A program made the position numbers and the translations under genes. The notes below the pieces were generated by a model, which had not been told where the DNA came from, did not search any database, and saw only the letters and a program-made list of their open reading frames with translations. Positions 35,846 through 45,274 of a DNA stretch of 64,000 bases are shown piece after piece. How positions within the stretch are numbered: the stretch's first letter is position 1; every line of letters begins with the position of its first letter. Origin of the DNA: Mesorhizobium sp. Lineage in GTDB: Bacteria; Pseudomonadota; Alphaproteobacteria; Rhizobiales; Rhizobiaceae. The stretch lies in assembly GCF_017306545.1 (NCBI RefSeq), contig NZ_JAFKID010000019.1:24913-88912 (forward strand), in the 5' to 3' direction.

Positions 35846-36238
35846 TTAAGCCGGGTCGATCAATGCCCGGAAGGTGACGACGGCATGTTCGGTGAGGCCG
35901 TCAGGATCGCGGAAAATCCGCGTGGTTTCATGGGTGAGAGATACGAGCGAGAATCCGGCGATGCCAGAGATTGCAACAATGCGCGACACGACAGCGGCTG
36001 CGATCTGCTTGACCTCAAGCTTCGATCCGGTTTCCGGCCGGGACCAGCAATGGACGTCGGTGCTGACATCCCAGCCATCCTGACAACTGGTACTGTCGTC
36101 GATCACCTGCTCGTCGCCGATGGTGATGCGCGGAAATGGGTTGCTCTCCGGCACCTGGTCGAACACGTTGCCGTCCACCAAAGCAGGCGCCGTTGTCAGC
36201 GCCGCGTAGATCGCCTTTTGAAGCTCCCCAGCAATCAT
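35846..36238 (-). CDS. Tail terminator-like protein (DUF3168)
   Basis: 130 residues starting MIAGELQKAIYAALTTAPAL. FPRITIGDEQVIDDST and DVHCWSRPETGSKLEVKQIA are typical DUF3168 features; such proteins cap the tail tube. ATG 36238 overlaps the upstream gene by 4 bases. Confidence 0.82.
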   Translation of the reverse strand: MIAGELQKAIYAALTTAPALVDGNVFDQVPESNPFPRITIGDEQVIDDSTSCQDGWDVSTDVHCWSRPETGSKLEVKQIAAAVVSRIVAISGIAGFSLVSLTHETTRIFRDPDGLTEHAVVTFRALIDPA

Positions 36239-36744
36239 CCGCCTGCCGCCACTTTCTTCGCCGCCTTGTTGGTGGCGCGGGATATCCGGCCCTTCGCCTT
36301 CTTTTTCACCAAGCGCCACGCGGGGAAAAAGAAGGGGCGAGCCGCGGCTCCAGGATGCTCAACCTTGGTGATCGTTCTGCCGAAAATGTTGAGCAGTCCG
36401 CCCGGCCTCTTCGGCTTGATCGTGTGGGCAGCGGTGCCGAACTCGACAAAGGCAGCATAGAAGGCCTTGGCATCGCCCGCATGGATAGTGACGGTCAGAT
36501 CGGGGTCGTTCAGCTTGTTCGCAGCGACGCCAACGCCGCGTACGTTAGAGTTCTCCGGCGAGTATTTGCCGAAGGTGTAACCGATGCTGTTGCGCAGATC
36601 GCCGCTCTTTACCGGCGCAAAGTTTCGGGCGGCCTCGACCATTTCAACCGCCGACTGCTGGAGCGCGCCGTGGATTTCCTCGCGCGCGATTGCCGGCAGT
36701 GCGCGCAGCTTGCGCTTGAGCTTGTTGACGCCAGCAAATTTCAC
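36235..36744 (-). CDS. HK97 gp10-like head-tail connector/tail completion protein
   Basis: 169 residues from GTG 36744 (GTGA overlap with the previous stop). N-terminal KFAGVNKLKRKLRALPAIARE and central NFAPVKSGDLRNSIGY with AFYAAFVEFGTAAHT are the known HK97 gp10 signatures. The C-terminus is strongly basic. Confidence 0.85.
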   Translation of the reverse strand: MKFAGVNKLKRKLRALPAIAREEIHGALQQSAVEMVEAARNFAPVKSGDLRNSIGYTFGKYSPENSNVRGVGVAANKLNDPDLTVTIHAGDAKAFYAAFVEFGTAAHTIKPKRPGGLLNIFGRTITKVEHPGAAARPFFFPAWRLVKKKAKGRISRATNKAAKKVAAGG

Positions 36745-37094
36745 GCGGCCACTCCGGACTGCGCCAGAACATCGACCCACATGCGATCGACAGTCGGCGT
36801 CACGTCGATGATGTTGTAGAGCGTCCCGACACGCGCATCCCGCGCGCGCCAGTCCGTCGAGATGGTCCGCGTGATGCTGTCGGCGCGTACACGGATCAGC
36901 AGCGTATGCCTGCCCTGCAAACGGTCGGCCATGACAGCCTCGCCACCGGTGCGATGGACATAGGCGGCGCGGCGCTGGAACTGTTCCTGCCAGGTGGTGA
37001 CGACACCGCCGCCGCCGTCCGATCCGCTGCCGCGCTTGTCAAACGCGACGCGTTCGCGAAGATCACCGGCTCCGGTCGGCATCGCCATCGGCAA
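36741..37094 (-). CDS. Head closure (head-tail adaptor) protein
   Basis: 117 residues starting MPMAMPTGAGDLRERVAFDKR. The GDLRERV opening and TWQEQFQRRAAYVHRTGGE plus the late GTLYNIIDV pattern match the phage head-tail adaptor family. It overlaps the small ORF upstream by 32 bases and the gp10-like gene by 4. Confidence 0.8.
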   Translation of the reverse strand: MPMAMPTGAGDLRERVAFDKRGSGSDGGGGVVTTWQEQFQRRAAYVHRTGGEAVMADRLQGRHTLLIRVRADSITRTISTDWRARDARVGTLYNIIDVTPTVDRMWVDVLAQSGVAA

Positions 37095-37257
37095 CCTCCT
37101 GTTCCGATGTCGTCGGAGATCCTGCGCCTGCCTTCTCAGCAGCCTCGGCGCAGGCGCGCGTCACGTTCACGACCATGCCGCCCTTGTAGGCAATGGTGAC
37201 ACGGCCGCCTCGCTCGGCAGGCGAGAAGTCGAAATCCTTTTCGAAGCGGAACCACAT
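37063..37257 (-). CDS. Small prophage protein
   Basis: 64 residues starting MWFRFEKDFDFSPAERGGRV. A short beta-rich N-terminus and an Ala/Glu/Asp-rich tail. It lies between the two connector genes and overlaps one by 32 bases and the other by 1. Homologues with the same place occur in many HK97-type phages; role unknown. Confidence 0.62.
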   Translation of the reverse strand: MWFRFEKDFDFSPAERGGRVTIAYKGGMVVNVTRACAEAAEKAGAGSPTTSEQEVADGDADRSR

Positions 37258-37844
37258 CAGCGGTAAATCCTGCGTTCGTTGACCAGATCGTCAAAGCCGC
37301 CAGGTACGGTCGCCATCGTGCCATCCACGGCTGTTTCGCGGTTGAGATACCAATGTCCGGCGAGCATCAGGATCGCATGCACGTCCATGGGGTTCTGCGC
37401 GGTGACAGGATCGTCGGCAGGGTCTTCCGGATCGTCGCAGCCGGCCGTGAAGCGTACTCTGACTGGCAGCGCAGAGGACGATAGTGCTGGCCGGGCGAAA
37501 TTGTCGGCAAAGGTGACGATTCCCATGCGGTCGGGCACGATATCGAGCATCCAATCGGTCGGGGAAATCGTCTGTTCGGCGCCAGCAGCATCGAGATAGG
37601 CAATTTCATCGAGGTCGCCCCGTATCGGCACGACGGGCAGCGAAATGCAGGACCAGTCCGGAGCGCGCCATTCGAACTGCGTCGGCAACATCGTTCTTTG
37701 CGTCCGCGTCTCATATCGAGCCGTCGCGGCGCGGATCATACGCTCCAGATCGTCGTCGGCATCGTCATCATCGATGCGCAGACGAATCTTGGCATCCGCG
37801 ATGGAAATCACGAGGCCGTCAGGCGTGGACAGTTTTACGAGCAT
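37257..37844 (-). CDS. Head-tail connector protein (gp6-like)
   Basis: 195 residues. The N-terminal SIADAKIRLRIDDDDADDDLERMIRAATARYETRTQR is the classical gp6-like connector pattern. Beta segments with VRVRFTAGCDD and a C-terminal helix (HAILMLAGHWYLNRET) follow. It forms the ring below the portal in this phage class. Confidence 0.85.
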   Translation of the reverse strand: MLVKLSTPDGLVISIADAKIRLRIDDDDADDDLERMIRAATARYETRTQRTMLPTQFEWRAPDWSCISLPVVPIRGDLDEIAYLDAAGAEQTISPTDWMLDIVPDRMGIVTFADNFARPALSSSALPVRVRFTAGCDDPEDPADDPVTAQNPMDVHAILMLAGHWYLNRETAVDGTMATVPGGFDDLVNERRIYR

Positions 37845-37859
37845 GACGGCCTCGCGCGA

Positions 37860-38231
37860 TCAGTCGACCAGGATCAGGAACTGACCCTTCTTGGCGTTGC
37901 CGCCGGCGGCGATGACGATCTTGGCGCGGTCGTTGGCAAGGGCGATCTTGTCCATGACCGCTTCCCCAGCCGCCGCGTAGAGCGCAGCCGCGCCGGCCTG
38001 CGAATGCGTCGGAGCGCGCGGATATCGGGCGGTCGCGGCGTTCACGGCCGCCTCCGTCCAGATATTCTCGCCGGTCGCCTCGGCGGTGACGGTGAAGCCG
38101 ACACCGTTGGAGAACGCGGCGGTGCCGTCCTTCAGGTAGTGAATGCTGTGGACCTTGCCGCTGACCTTCGGCGAATAGGCCGTGGCGGTGCCATCGGCAG
38201 CAGTCGTCACATCGATCTTGATGCGTCGCAT
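37860..38231 (-). CDS. Head-region structural protein, unknown type
   Basis: 123 residues starting MRRIKIDVTTAADG. Beta-rich first 70 residues and an Ala-rich helix, ending GNAKKGQFLILVD. It lies between capsid and connector genes, where decoration proteins or other minor head proteins occur. No firm family. Confidence 0.65.
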   Translation of the reverse strand: MRRIKIDVTTAADGTATAYSPKVSGKVHSIHYLKDGTAAFSNGVGFTVTAEATGENIWTEAAVNAATARYPRAPTHSQAGAAALYAAAGEAVMDKIALANDRAKIVIAAGGNAKKGQFLILVD

Positions 38232-38312
38232 GATAATGTTCCTTGGAAATGCGCCTCAGCGCGTGACGGAGAGGCGGCGGCCGGGAAGCCGCCGCCGAGA
38301 GTACGAAGCCGA

Positions 38313-39632
38313 TCAGTCGGTGAAGGCGCCGGAGACCAGTGCGGCGGGACGGCGGACGGCCAGAGCAAGACGCTCCTCGGCACGAACCGTCAGCATGTTC
38401 TTGATGAAGTTGTCGCGATCCTCCGAGGAGATCGTGACTTCGACATCCATGCGGTCCCATATCTTCGCCGCCATCTTGAAGGCGCCGGCAAGGAACTCAT
38501 CCTCGTCCATGGCCTGCGTGGCGATGACAGGACGGCCCCACAGCTGAGGTCCGGCCATCTGGATGACGTTGGCGAAGATGTAGCGCTGCTCGCCGTCCTT
38601 GATCAGTTCGATCTTCGCCCAGCGCGTCGGGTGGAGAACGAGGCCGTCGGACGGATACTCGGCAAGCGACGCCTGGAGCAAAGCCAAGCGCAGCGTGTCG
38701 ATGTCCGTTTCGTCCGAGGGGGCGAACGCCGGGGCGTAAGCGGTCGCCTGCGGCACGAGGCCGAACAGATGCTGGCCGGTGCCGTCGCCCTTGAGGATTT
38801 CCATCTCCTCAACGAACTGGAGGCCGTAGCGAAGTTCGCCGTCGATCTCGCTCTGAAGCTGCGGGATATCGTCCATCGCCTGACGGGAGACAGGCACCCA
38901 ATGCGCGATGGTGCGCACCGGGGCATCCTTGGGCTCCCACACGAGATTGGACTCGGGCTTCTGATCGCCTTCCGCGACGACGGCCGCGTTATTGGTGCGG
39001 GTCTTCTGGCGCGCATATTCGATCGAGTTCGACGTGGTGCGACCGACAGACAGAAGGTTGCGGATCGTCATCTGCCGACGCGGCAGGCCGATGATCTCGT
39101 TGTCCCGCTGGGGAGAGATCAACGCGCCGCCGGAATCGCTGGCGGAGGTGATGGCGTTCTGGACCGAGAGCGTGAGCGACATCGTGCCCTTGGCGCCGTT
39201 CGTGACGAACGACTTGAGCTTGTCGCTCTCGCCGACCTGCTGGCCGAGCGACTTGACGCCTCCATCGCCGCCGCCGCGCCGAGCCGCAAGCTTCTGCTCG
39301 AGATCGGTGTTGCGGGTTTCGAGTTGCTCCAGCCGCCCGGTGAGCTTGTTCTGCGCGTCGTTCAATGCGGCCTGGACCGTCAGCAGTTCGTCTGCCTTGG
39401 CCTTGACCTCATCGGTGGCCTTGCCGGCGTCCTTCGCCTGCGAAAGCGCCTGTTCGGCGGTCTTCTTCACCTCGTCGCCGACGCGGGTCAGTTCCGACTT
39501 GACGTCGCCGAGGAGCCTTTCGAGCTTCGCGGCGTCGACGCCGGCTTCGCTGCGGACGCTGCCGACAATGCCGGCCGGGCGCGCAGCCATCAGGGCCGCG
39601 ATGCTGGCTCGCGGCATGAAATGCTTGGACAT
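38313..39632 (-). CDS. HK97-type major capsid protein
   Basis: 439 residues. Residues about 30-118 form a long coiled coil (scaffold-like delta domain, ending LEQKLAARRGGGDGG). The HK97 fold follows with GGALISPQRDNEIIGLPRR, EYARQKTRTNNAAVVAEGDQKPES, WVPVSRQAMDDIPQL and the C-terminal FIKNMLTVRAEERLALAV. The delta domain is probably removed by the protease encoded next to it. Confidence 0.92.
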   Translation of the reverse strand: MSKHFMPRASIAALMAARPAGIVGSVRSEAGVDAAKLERLLGDVKSELTRVGDEVKKTAEQALSQAKDAGKATDEVKAKADELLTVQAALNDAQNKLTGRLEQLETRNTDLEQKLAARRGGGDGGVKSLGQQVGESDKLKSFVTNGAKGTMSLTLSVQNAITSASDSGGALISPQRDNEIIGLPRRQMTIRNLLSVGRTTSNSIEYARQKTRTNNAAVVAEGDQKPESNLVWEPKDAPVRTIAHWVPVSRQAMDDIPQLQSEIDGELRYGLQFVEEMEILKGDGTGQHLFGLVPQATAYAPAFAPSDETDIDTLRLALLQASLAEYPSDGLVLHPTRWAKIELIKDGEQRYIFANVIQMAGPQLWGRPVIATQAMDEDEFLAGAFKMAAKIWDRMDVEVTISSEDRDNFIKNMLTVRAEERLALAVRRPAALVSGAFTD

Positions 39633-39643
39633 GGGTGCCTCCT

Positions 39644-40498
39644 TTAGGCTGTCCGGATGGATTTCATGGAGTTGAGGAGGTTTTCGACCTCCGCGACGAC
39701 GGCAGCGCCTCGCATGCCGGTTGCGGCAGCGTCCTGCGTGCCGCCTTTCAGCGCCATGATCAGTTCCTTGCGTTCGGAGCGCGGAACATTGGCCAGGGCG
39801 AGATAGGTTTCGAGCTTGCGCACGGCGGACACCGTCTTGCCCTCGCTCGAATTCTTGGTCTTCGTGTCGATCTGGTCGACGGGAAGGAAATCGTCGGCGA
39901 AACCGTCATCGACGGCCTCGGCGCCGCCGATCCATGTTTCGCGATCCAGCATCTTCGCCAGTTCTTTCGGATCGATGCCTGTGCGGGCGGCGTAGATGTC
40001 GACGGCCATGCTGTCGAACGGCTCCAGCCAGTCGGCAACATCGCGAAGTGCGTTGCGGTCACCAGCGGCGATGACCCAAGTGTTGTGGATCATCAGGAAG
40101 CCGGCGCGGGCAATCTGGATTTCGTCGCCGGCCATGGCGATGACCGATGCGGCCGATGCCGCAATGCCGACGATCTTGACCGTAACCTTCGCCGGGTGGT
40201 CGCGAAGCAGGTTGTAGATCGCCAGCCCCTCGAAATAGTCGCCGCCGGGCGAATTGATCGTGACCGAAACGTCCTTCTTGCCGATGGCGCGCAAAGCGCC
40301 CGAAACGCGCTTGGCCGTCACCCCTTCACCGAACCAGTCCGCGCCGATCGGATCGAGGATGGAAATGGTCGCGTTCTCGTCGTCGGCAGCGGCCGAACGG
40401 ACATCCGGGTTCCACTTCGACAGGGCGGACGGCAGGATTTCCGACCGGAGCCCGGCGCGGGCCGATACCGGCGCGGCCGGCAGTTCACGCTTGCTCAT
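39644..40498 (-). CDS. ClpP/S49-like head maturation protease
   Basis: 284 residues from ATG 40498. ClpP-type features: INSPGGDYFEGLAIYNLL, the nucleophile region GIAASAASVIAMAGDEI (Ser), IHNTW (His) and DRETWIGGAEAVDDGFAD (Asp). It would cut the capsid scaffold domain during head maturation. It overlaps the portal gene by 14 bases. Confidence 0.9.
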   Translation of the reverse strand: MSKRELPAAPVSARAGLRSEILPSALSKWNPDVRSAAADDENATISILDPIGADWFGEGVTAKRVSGALRAIGKKDVSVTINSPGGDYFEGLAIYNLLRDHPAKVTVKIVGIAASAASVIAMAGDEIQIARAGFLMIHNTWVIAAGDRNALRDVADWLEPFDSMAVDIYAARTGIDPKELAKMLDRETWIGGAEAVDDGFADDFLPVDQIDTKTKNSSEGKTVSAVRKLETYLALANVPRSERKELIMALKGGTQDAAATGMRGAAVVAEVENLLNSMKSIRTA

Positions 40499-41816
40499 GT
40501 TGCTTTTCCCCTGTTTGGTCGAGCAACCATGCCCGAAGCGCCGCGCGCGCCTGTGCGCCGCTGCTGCCGTCGCCGCCAAGCTTGTCGAGCGGCGCAAGAT
40601 TCGTCTGTGCGGTGAGTTGGTCGGCGCCTTGTTGCCAAGGCAGATTGAGCTTCTGGCGGCCCTCGTTGCGGGTCATGAGGCCGTTCTGCGTCATGGTGGA
40701 CAGGAAGGCGGCCTTCGCCGCGCTATCCATCTGCAAGAGTGCTTCGCGGTTGTATTCGAAGTACCGCCGCTTGTTCTCGTAGGGCCGGATAAGGTCCTTC
40801 TTCACCCGCGCCTCGATACGAGTGCAGAGCGGATTGATGCCGAGCGTCAGCCAGGCGATCAGGATGGCCTCGACGCCGGTTCCCCACATCGTCTGACCTT
40901 GGGCGGCATGACCGATGATGATGGGCGGCATGCCGTACCAGCGGCAGATTTCCTCGACACCGAAGCGCAGGTTGGCCAGCATCTCCGCATCGACCGGCGT
41001 CAGGGCGAGGCGATTGAACTCCATGCCGCCCTCGAGAACCATCATCTTCCCGGCATTCGACGATCCGGCGAACTCTCCCATGATCCGCTGCAAATCGGCA
41101 CGCTGCTGAGGATCGAGCTTCACATTGGCCGGCATCTTCAGGAAACCGCTGGACTGAAGGCCGGCGCCGTACATCTTGCCGGTGGTTTCCTGCATGGCGA
41201 TGGCGGAACCGAAGGTCTGCGCGCCAAACCGGATCGGCGACAGGCCGCGGTCCCCGCCGAAGCTCATACCCTTGACATGGAAAACCTTGCCGCGCGGCAA
41301 TGTCTCGGACCGACCGCGGTCGTTGAAGCGGTAGACCAGCGTGCCGTCAGGTTCCCGGACGGGGGAACAATGCAGGCTGGACAGCGGCTGCAAGGCGATG
41401 ACACGATTGCCCGACGTGACCTTCTCCGAATAGGAGTTGCCTTCTGCCGTCACCCAGGCCGCGACCGTCTCCCAATATTCCTGCGGGGTCTGATCCTCGT
41501 TCGGGCTGTCGCAGAGGATTTCCGCAACACCGTCTTCCACCTTGTCGCGGCTATCGTGCGCCGCCTTCTGGTACATTCCGGCGGGCAAGCAAGAGAGCGC
41601 CTGGGCCGTGAGCCGGATACACGCCCAGGCAGTCGATAGCTGGAGCATCGATTCCATGGTGACGGTCTTGCCGGCGTAGTTACCTACGCCGCCGAAAACC
41701 GCCCATGCATTACCGTTCTGAAGTGTCAGCCTGCGATCCTTGGCGATGCTATCCTGCCGGGTCATGTTGGCCGGAGCGAAAGCCTGGCGCTGCTTTTTGC
41801 GACCGCGTCGGGACAT
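40485..41816 (-). CDS. Portal protein (HK97 family)
   Basis: 443 residues. STAWACIRLTAQALSCLPAG, LLCDSPN-type ILCDSPNEDQTPQEYWETV and FGVEEICRWYGMPPIIIG are signatures of the phage portal family. The C-terminus is Gln/Gly/Ala-rich. It forms the dodecameric DNA gateway of the head. Confidence 0.92.
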   Translation of the reverse strand: MSRRGRKKQRQAFAPANMTRQDSIAKDRRLTLQNGNAWAVFGGVGNYAGKTVTMESMLQLSTAWACIRLTAQALSCLPAGMYQKAAHDSRDKVEDGVAEILCDSPNEDQTPQEYWETVAAWVTAEGNSYSEKVTSGNRVIALQPLSSLHCSPVREPDGTLVYRFNDRGRSETLPRGKVFHVKGMSFGGDRGLSPIRFGAQTFGSAIAMQETTGKMYGAGLQSSGFLKMPANVKLDPQQRADLQRIMGEFAGSSNAGKMMVLEGGMEFNRLALTPVDAEMLANLRFGVEEICRWYGMPPIIIGHAAQGQTMWGTGVEAILIAWLTLGINPLCTRIEARVKKDLIRPYENKRRYFEYNREALLQMDSAAKAAFLSTMTQNGLMTRNEGRQKLNLPWQQGADQLTAQTNLAPLDKLGGDGSSGAQARAALRAWLLDQTGEKQHEQA

Positions 41817-43519
41817 CAGGCCACCATCAGAGGATTAGCGAGGAAATCGTTCAAGTTCGCCGCCGCTTCCGGGTTCCAGCTCATCAGGATCGCGGCGCAG
41901 AGCATGGCGATGACGGGGTCGATCTTGGCGCGACCGGCGGCCTGTTTCGTCGCCATGTTGCCGTTGCCCTTGACCTCGATTTTGACGTTGCCGACCGACC
42001 ATGCCATCAACCCGGATCCGTCATGGCTGATTGTGTCGTCGGATAGTTTATGCTCCAGCCCCCACAATGCCGGCGACAACGCTGGCCCTTGCCGGAGACG
42101 ATGGAGCATCGCGCCGTCGATGTTCTGCAAAGCCAATGCATCAACGAAAGCGGCGATGTTGTTCGGGTCGAAGCCGACCGCGTTTTTCTCCGGTAGCAAG
42201 CCCGCATCGCGCAGCCTGGCGGCAATGGCGGCAATGCGCGTGACGTATTCCGTGACTTCACAAAAGGTCAGCGAGCGCTCGGCCTCGAAATCCCGAAGCT
42301 GCGGCGCGATTTCCTTCCGACGCTCCAGAACCTTCGGGTGCGCAAAGGCATGACACCAGACCAGCCAGCGGCGCGTCACCTTTTCGCGGCCGATAACACA
42401 GACGCCGAACAGATCGTCCAGGCCGCCGCCATCGGCGCCGAAAACGGCGACTTCGCTGCGCGCAATGAGAGCTTCGAGGGTAAGGGTCCGATCGGCACGA
42501 GATTGCCAGAATTCGGCGCCACCCCATCCCTCCGCCTGGAGCCCAAGACCGATTTCGACGTTGAAATGCTGCGAGGCGATGACTGCGAGTTTCTCCGGCC
42601 CCTCGCGCTGGGCTGTCGCAATTTCACCAGCGAGATAGTCGGCGCTGACCGACCGATTGAGGTTCGGGTTGACCAATCCCCACGTTTCCGGTCGCATCCA
42701 TCCGCCGTCGACGGCATCTTCCGCCGGCAGCTCGTAGAGGACGGCGAGCATCGGAAAGGCGAAGGAGCCGTCCCGAACATCGCGCGCCTTCTGCAACTCC
42801 GCCTTGAACACGCCGGCCGGCGGCTTTTTCGACTGGGTCGATATCTGCAACAAGAAGCCATCGGGCCGAGCCGCGAGCGAGCCGCGAATTTCCACGAAAA
42901 TGTCGCTCGCCTTCGCCATCGCGGCAAAGACGTGCGTTTCGTCGATCAAAATGAAGGTCGCCTTGGACCCTGTGATGACGTCGGCCGCGGCGGCCTTCAC
43001 CAGTATTACGGCCAGCGTCCGCAGGTTCGTGATCTTCTTCAGGTGATCCTGAAGATGGAAGAGCGCCGACAGTTCCGGATCGAGACGAATGATGCCAGCG
43101 GCCTGCTTGAACGATATGTCGGCGATGGTCTTCGTCGGCGCGATCAGCAGCAATTCCGCTTCCGGCCGCTCATTCAGAATGGCCGCCGTGACGATAATGG
43201 CGGCCGCGATCGATGATTTGCCGTTCTTCTTCGGCACAAGCAGGAAGAATTCCCGCAACATGCGCCGTTTCGTTTCCGGATCGTACGAGCCGAACACGAC
43301 ACGCACGAAGTCGAAAACCCAGTCGTCGCAGGCTTCCCCGTAGGTCGGGTTGCCGATGATGTCCGGGACCTTGAGGCGCTTGAAGATCCTGAGCGCCTTG
43401 TCCGCAACCTCGTCGAAGAGTGGCAGATCGGGAATCAGCGACAGGCCGTGACGAATCCGTTCCTTCCAGTCAGGAACGGCCGTCGACCATGTCTCGGCCG
43501 GCGCCCATGCGGTGTCCAT
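41816..43519 (-). CDS. Terminase large subunit
   Basis: 567 residues. ATPase domain with Walker A LVPKKNGKSS (about 94-103) and Walker B FILIDE (189-194), coupling motif STQS. The C-terminal nuclease domain has acidic residues in GADGGGLDDLFG and later GFDPNNIAAFVDAL. Length and motifs match Terminase_1 (HK97-type cos) enzymes. It shares single-base boundaries with portal and small terminase. Confidence 0.93.
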   Translation of the reverse strand: MDTAWAPAETWSTAVPDWKERIRHGLSLIPDLPLFDEVADKALRIFKRLKVPDIIGNPTYGEACDDWVFDFVRVVFGSYDPETKRRMLREFFLLVPKKNGKSSIAAAIIVTAAILNERPEAELLLIAPTKTIADISFKQAAGIIRLDPELSALFHLQDHLKKITNLRTLAVILVKAAAADVITGSKATFILIDETHVFAAMAKASDIFVEIRGSLAARPDGFLLQISTQSKKPPAGVFKAELQKARDVRDGSFAFPMLAVLYELPAEDAVDGGWMRPETWGLVNPNLNRSVSADYLAGEIATAQREGPEKLAVIASQHFNVEIGLGLQAEGWGGAEFWQSRADRTLTLEALIARSEVAVFGADGGGLDDLFGVCVIGREKVTRRWLVWCHAFAHPKVLERRKEIAPQLRDFEAERSLTFCEVTEYVTRIAAIAARLRDAGLLPEKNAVGFDPNNIAAFVDALALQNIDGAMLHRLRQGPALSPALWGLEHKLSDDTISHDGSGLMAWSVGNVKIEVKGNGNMATKQAAGRAKIDPVIAMLCAAILMSWNPEAAANLNDFLANPLMVA

Positions 43520-44001
43520 CAGTTCGCCTTCTGGACACCCGGAAGGAGGTCGCTACCCCAGGAACCACCCTGCCCGGCCTGCTCCGCAGCGATCTGGCGC
43601 GCCTCCTTCTTGCCGACCTTTTCCTGCTTGTCCGCCCCGCCAGCCTGTGCATCGCGCAGCCGTTGATCCGCGCCCATCAAATCCGAACGCTCGATCATCT
43701 TCCCCAACTCCTTCAGGGCGGCGACATTGCCGTCGTTCGCCTGCTCCATGGCGATCTCGAAGCGGCGGGCATCGAGCCGGTCACGCATGGCGTCACGCAC
43801 CTTGAGCTCGGCTCTAAAATACCGCTTCACGGTCGCCGGAGAGATGCCGACGCCATTGGCGATGCGCTGGATCGACCAACCGAGCGCCAGCAAAAGCTTG
43901 ATTTTGTTGCGATCCTTATCCGTCGCTTCGTAAGGCGGGCGGCCTCGCTGTCCCAATCCCTCACGGACCGGATGACCGAAGAGGTCAAAATTCGGTTCCA
44001 T
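43519..44001 (-). CDS. Terminase small subunit-like protein
   Basis: 160 residues. A helix-turn-helix (LLLALGWSIQRIANGVGISPATVKRYF) recognises DNA, followed by a helical region and a Gln/Gly-rich tail. It sits directly upstream of the large subunit with a 1-base overlap. Confidence 0.78.
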   Translation of the reverse strand: MEPNFDLFGHPVREGLGQRGRPPYEATDKDRNKIKLLLALGWSIQRIANGVGISPATVKRYFRAELKVRDAMRDRLDARRFEIAMEQANDGNVAALKELGKMIERSDLMGADQRLRDAQAGGADKQEKVGKKEARQIAAEQAGQGGSWGSDLLPGVQKAN

Positions 44002-44160
44002 CGAAAAAAATCCGTGTATGTGGGGGACGCGGGTCTAGCGCCGGAGGGGTCTTGAACTTTCGACCCGCCCCCCCCTGCCGCCTTGTGCAGCAAGGTCCGC
44101 CTTGTCAGGGCTCGGCCCGGTTGTTGTGATCTACCGGCGGCGTTGCCACCGCGCATACCG
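44002..44160. other. Gap between HNH and small terminase; candidate cos region
   Basis: 159 bases with no gene. It contains a run of nine C (about 44066-44074) and GC-rich inverted repeats. In HK97-like phages the packaging site lies next to the small terminase and HNH genes, so this is the likely place; no cos sequence is recognised. Confidence 0.35.
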
Positions 44161-44472
44161 TCAATACCAGACGCCGCGCGTCTGCATGGAGGATCGCTCC
44201 TCGCTCTGCTTGAGCCTGTCGTGGCAATCCTTGCAGAGACACTGGAGGTTCTCGGCGTCCCAGAACAGGCGCTCATCACCACGATGCGCGACCTTGTGGT
44301 CAGCTACCAGTTTCGAGGTGTCTGGTTCGACGCGACCACATCCTGCCATCTGGCAGGTGAACAGGTCGCGCACCAACACCGACCATCGCAATCGTTGCCA
44401 TCGCGCCGTCTTGTACCAGGCGCGCCAAGGTTGCGTCGCGTCCCGCTGACGCGACCGCTGCTGTTCTGACAT
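44161..44472 (-). CDS. HNH endonuclease
   Basis: 103 residues from ATG 44472 (44490 is an alternative). Features: two zinc-binding pairs (TCQMAGC; CLCKDCHD), the core LVADHKVAHRGD and the N-residue in WDAENLQCL. HNH proteins beside terminase are needed for packaging in HK97-type phages. Confidence 0.88.
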   Translation of the reverse strand: MSEQQRSRQRDATQPWRAWYKTARWQRLRWSVLVRDLFTCQMAGCGRVEPDTSKLVADHKVAHRGDERLFWDAENLQCLCKDCHDRLKQSEERSSMQTRGVWY

Positions 44473-44620
44473 TCTGGCAAGCTTCCGCACTGACCCTGAA
44501 TCGATGAGCGCATCGCTCTGTCAGGGCTGGGCCGGGAGGAGCTCTGTCACCTTGCGGTGATGGCTACGCTGGGTGGAGGCGCTCGCCTCGCGGTCCCCGG
44601 TCATCCATGGGTTGGAATCG

Positions 44621-45274
44621 CTACTCCAGTTTCTCCAGATGAGCAAGCGTGACGTCCACCGTCATCTCGCCACCGAAGAGGTGGGTCAGCACACGCGCCG
44701 AGCGCCCGCGCCCATATCCCTCCAACACACCGTCGAAATCGGCATAGGGACCGACCTTGATACGCACACGCGAACCAACCACCAAACCGGTCGGCGTGTT
44801 ACGCTCGTCGAACGCGCCTGCCTGTGCCAAGTCCATGAATCCATTCATTTCCCGATTTCCAATCGGATACGGCTCATCACCCTTGCCGACGACGGCAACG
44901 ACGCCGTCGAAACGCAGCAGCCCAGCGAATGCCATGTCGCTCGGCACGATGTTGACGAACACCAGGCCGCGCAGAACCGGCTTGTGGACAACCTTGCCGC
45001 CACGCCCCCCGACACGACGCGCAGCCTGCACTTCCTTGACCGGAACCACCGCGTCCACACGCGAATCGGTCAGACTGGAGACAAGATCGACTTCGCCTCG
45101 AAAGCCGGAGCGCAGCGCGAACCACTGCCGCTCGCCCTCGACATCGAGGGACGCGGCCGCCAGCAACTTCGCCTCGATACGGCGCCGCTCAATCACCTTG
45201 TCCATCGCCGCATAGCAGCGCGTCAGGTCGATTTTTTCCGCTTCATTCAGCTGCTTCACATCGACCGCCATCAT
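44621..45274 (-). CDS. NusG-like transcription elongation/antitermination protein
   Basis: 217 residues. A NusG N-terminal-like domain (QWFALRSGFRGE, VHKPVLRGLVFVNI) and a C-terminal KOW-type domain (VVGSRVRIKVGPYADFDGVLEGY ... TVDVTLAHLEKLE) are visible; the first 45 residues are an extra helix. It lies immediately before the HNH and terminase genes, so it may be a dedicated antiterminator for the late operon. It overlaps the upstream gene end by 32 bases. Confidence 0.75.
   Translation of the reverse strand: MMAVDVKQLNEAEKIDLTRCYAAMDKVIERRRIEAKLLAAASLDVEGERQWFALRSGFRGEVDLVSSLTDSRVDAVVPVKEVQAARRVGGRGGKVVHKPVLRGLVFVNIVPSDMAFAGLLRFDGVVAVVGKGDEPYPIGNREMNGFMDLAQAGAFDERNTPTGLVVGSRVRIKVGPYADFDGVLEGYGRGRSARVLTHLFGGEMTVDVTLAHLEKLE

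Noticed and set aside
37698-39647. 649-codon + strand frame opposite capsid and neighbouring genes
   Set aside because: Crosses several recognised genes on the other strand; no protein family features.
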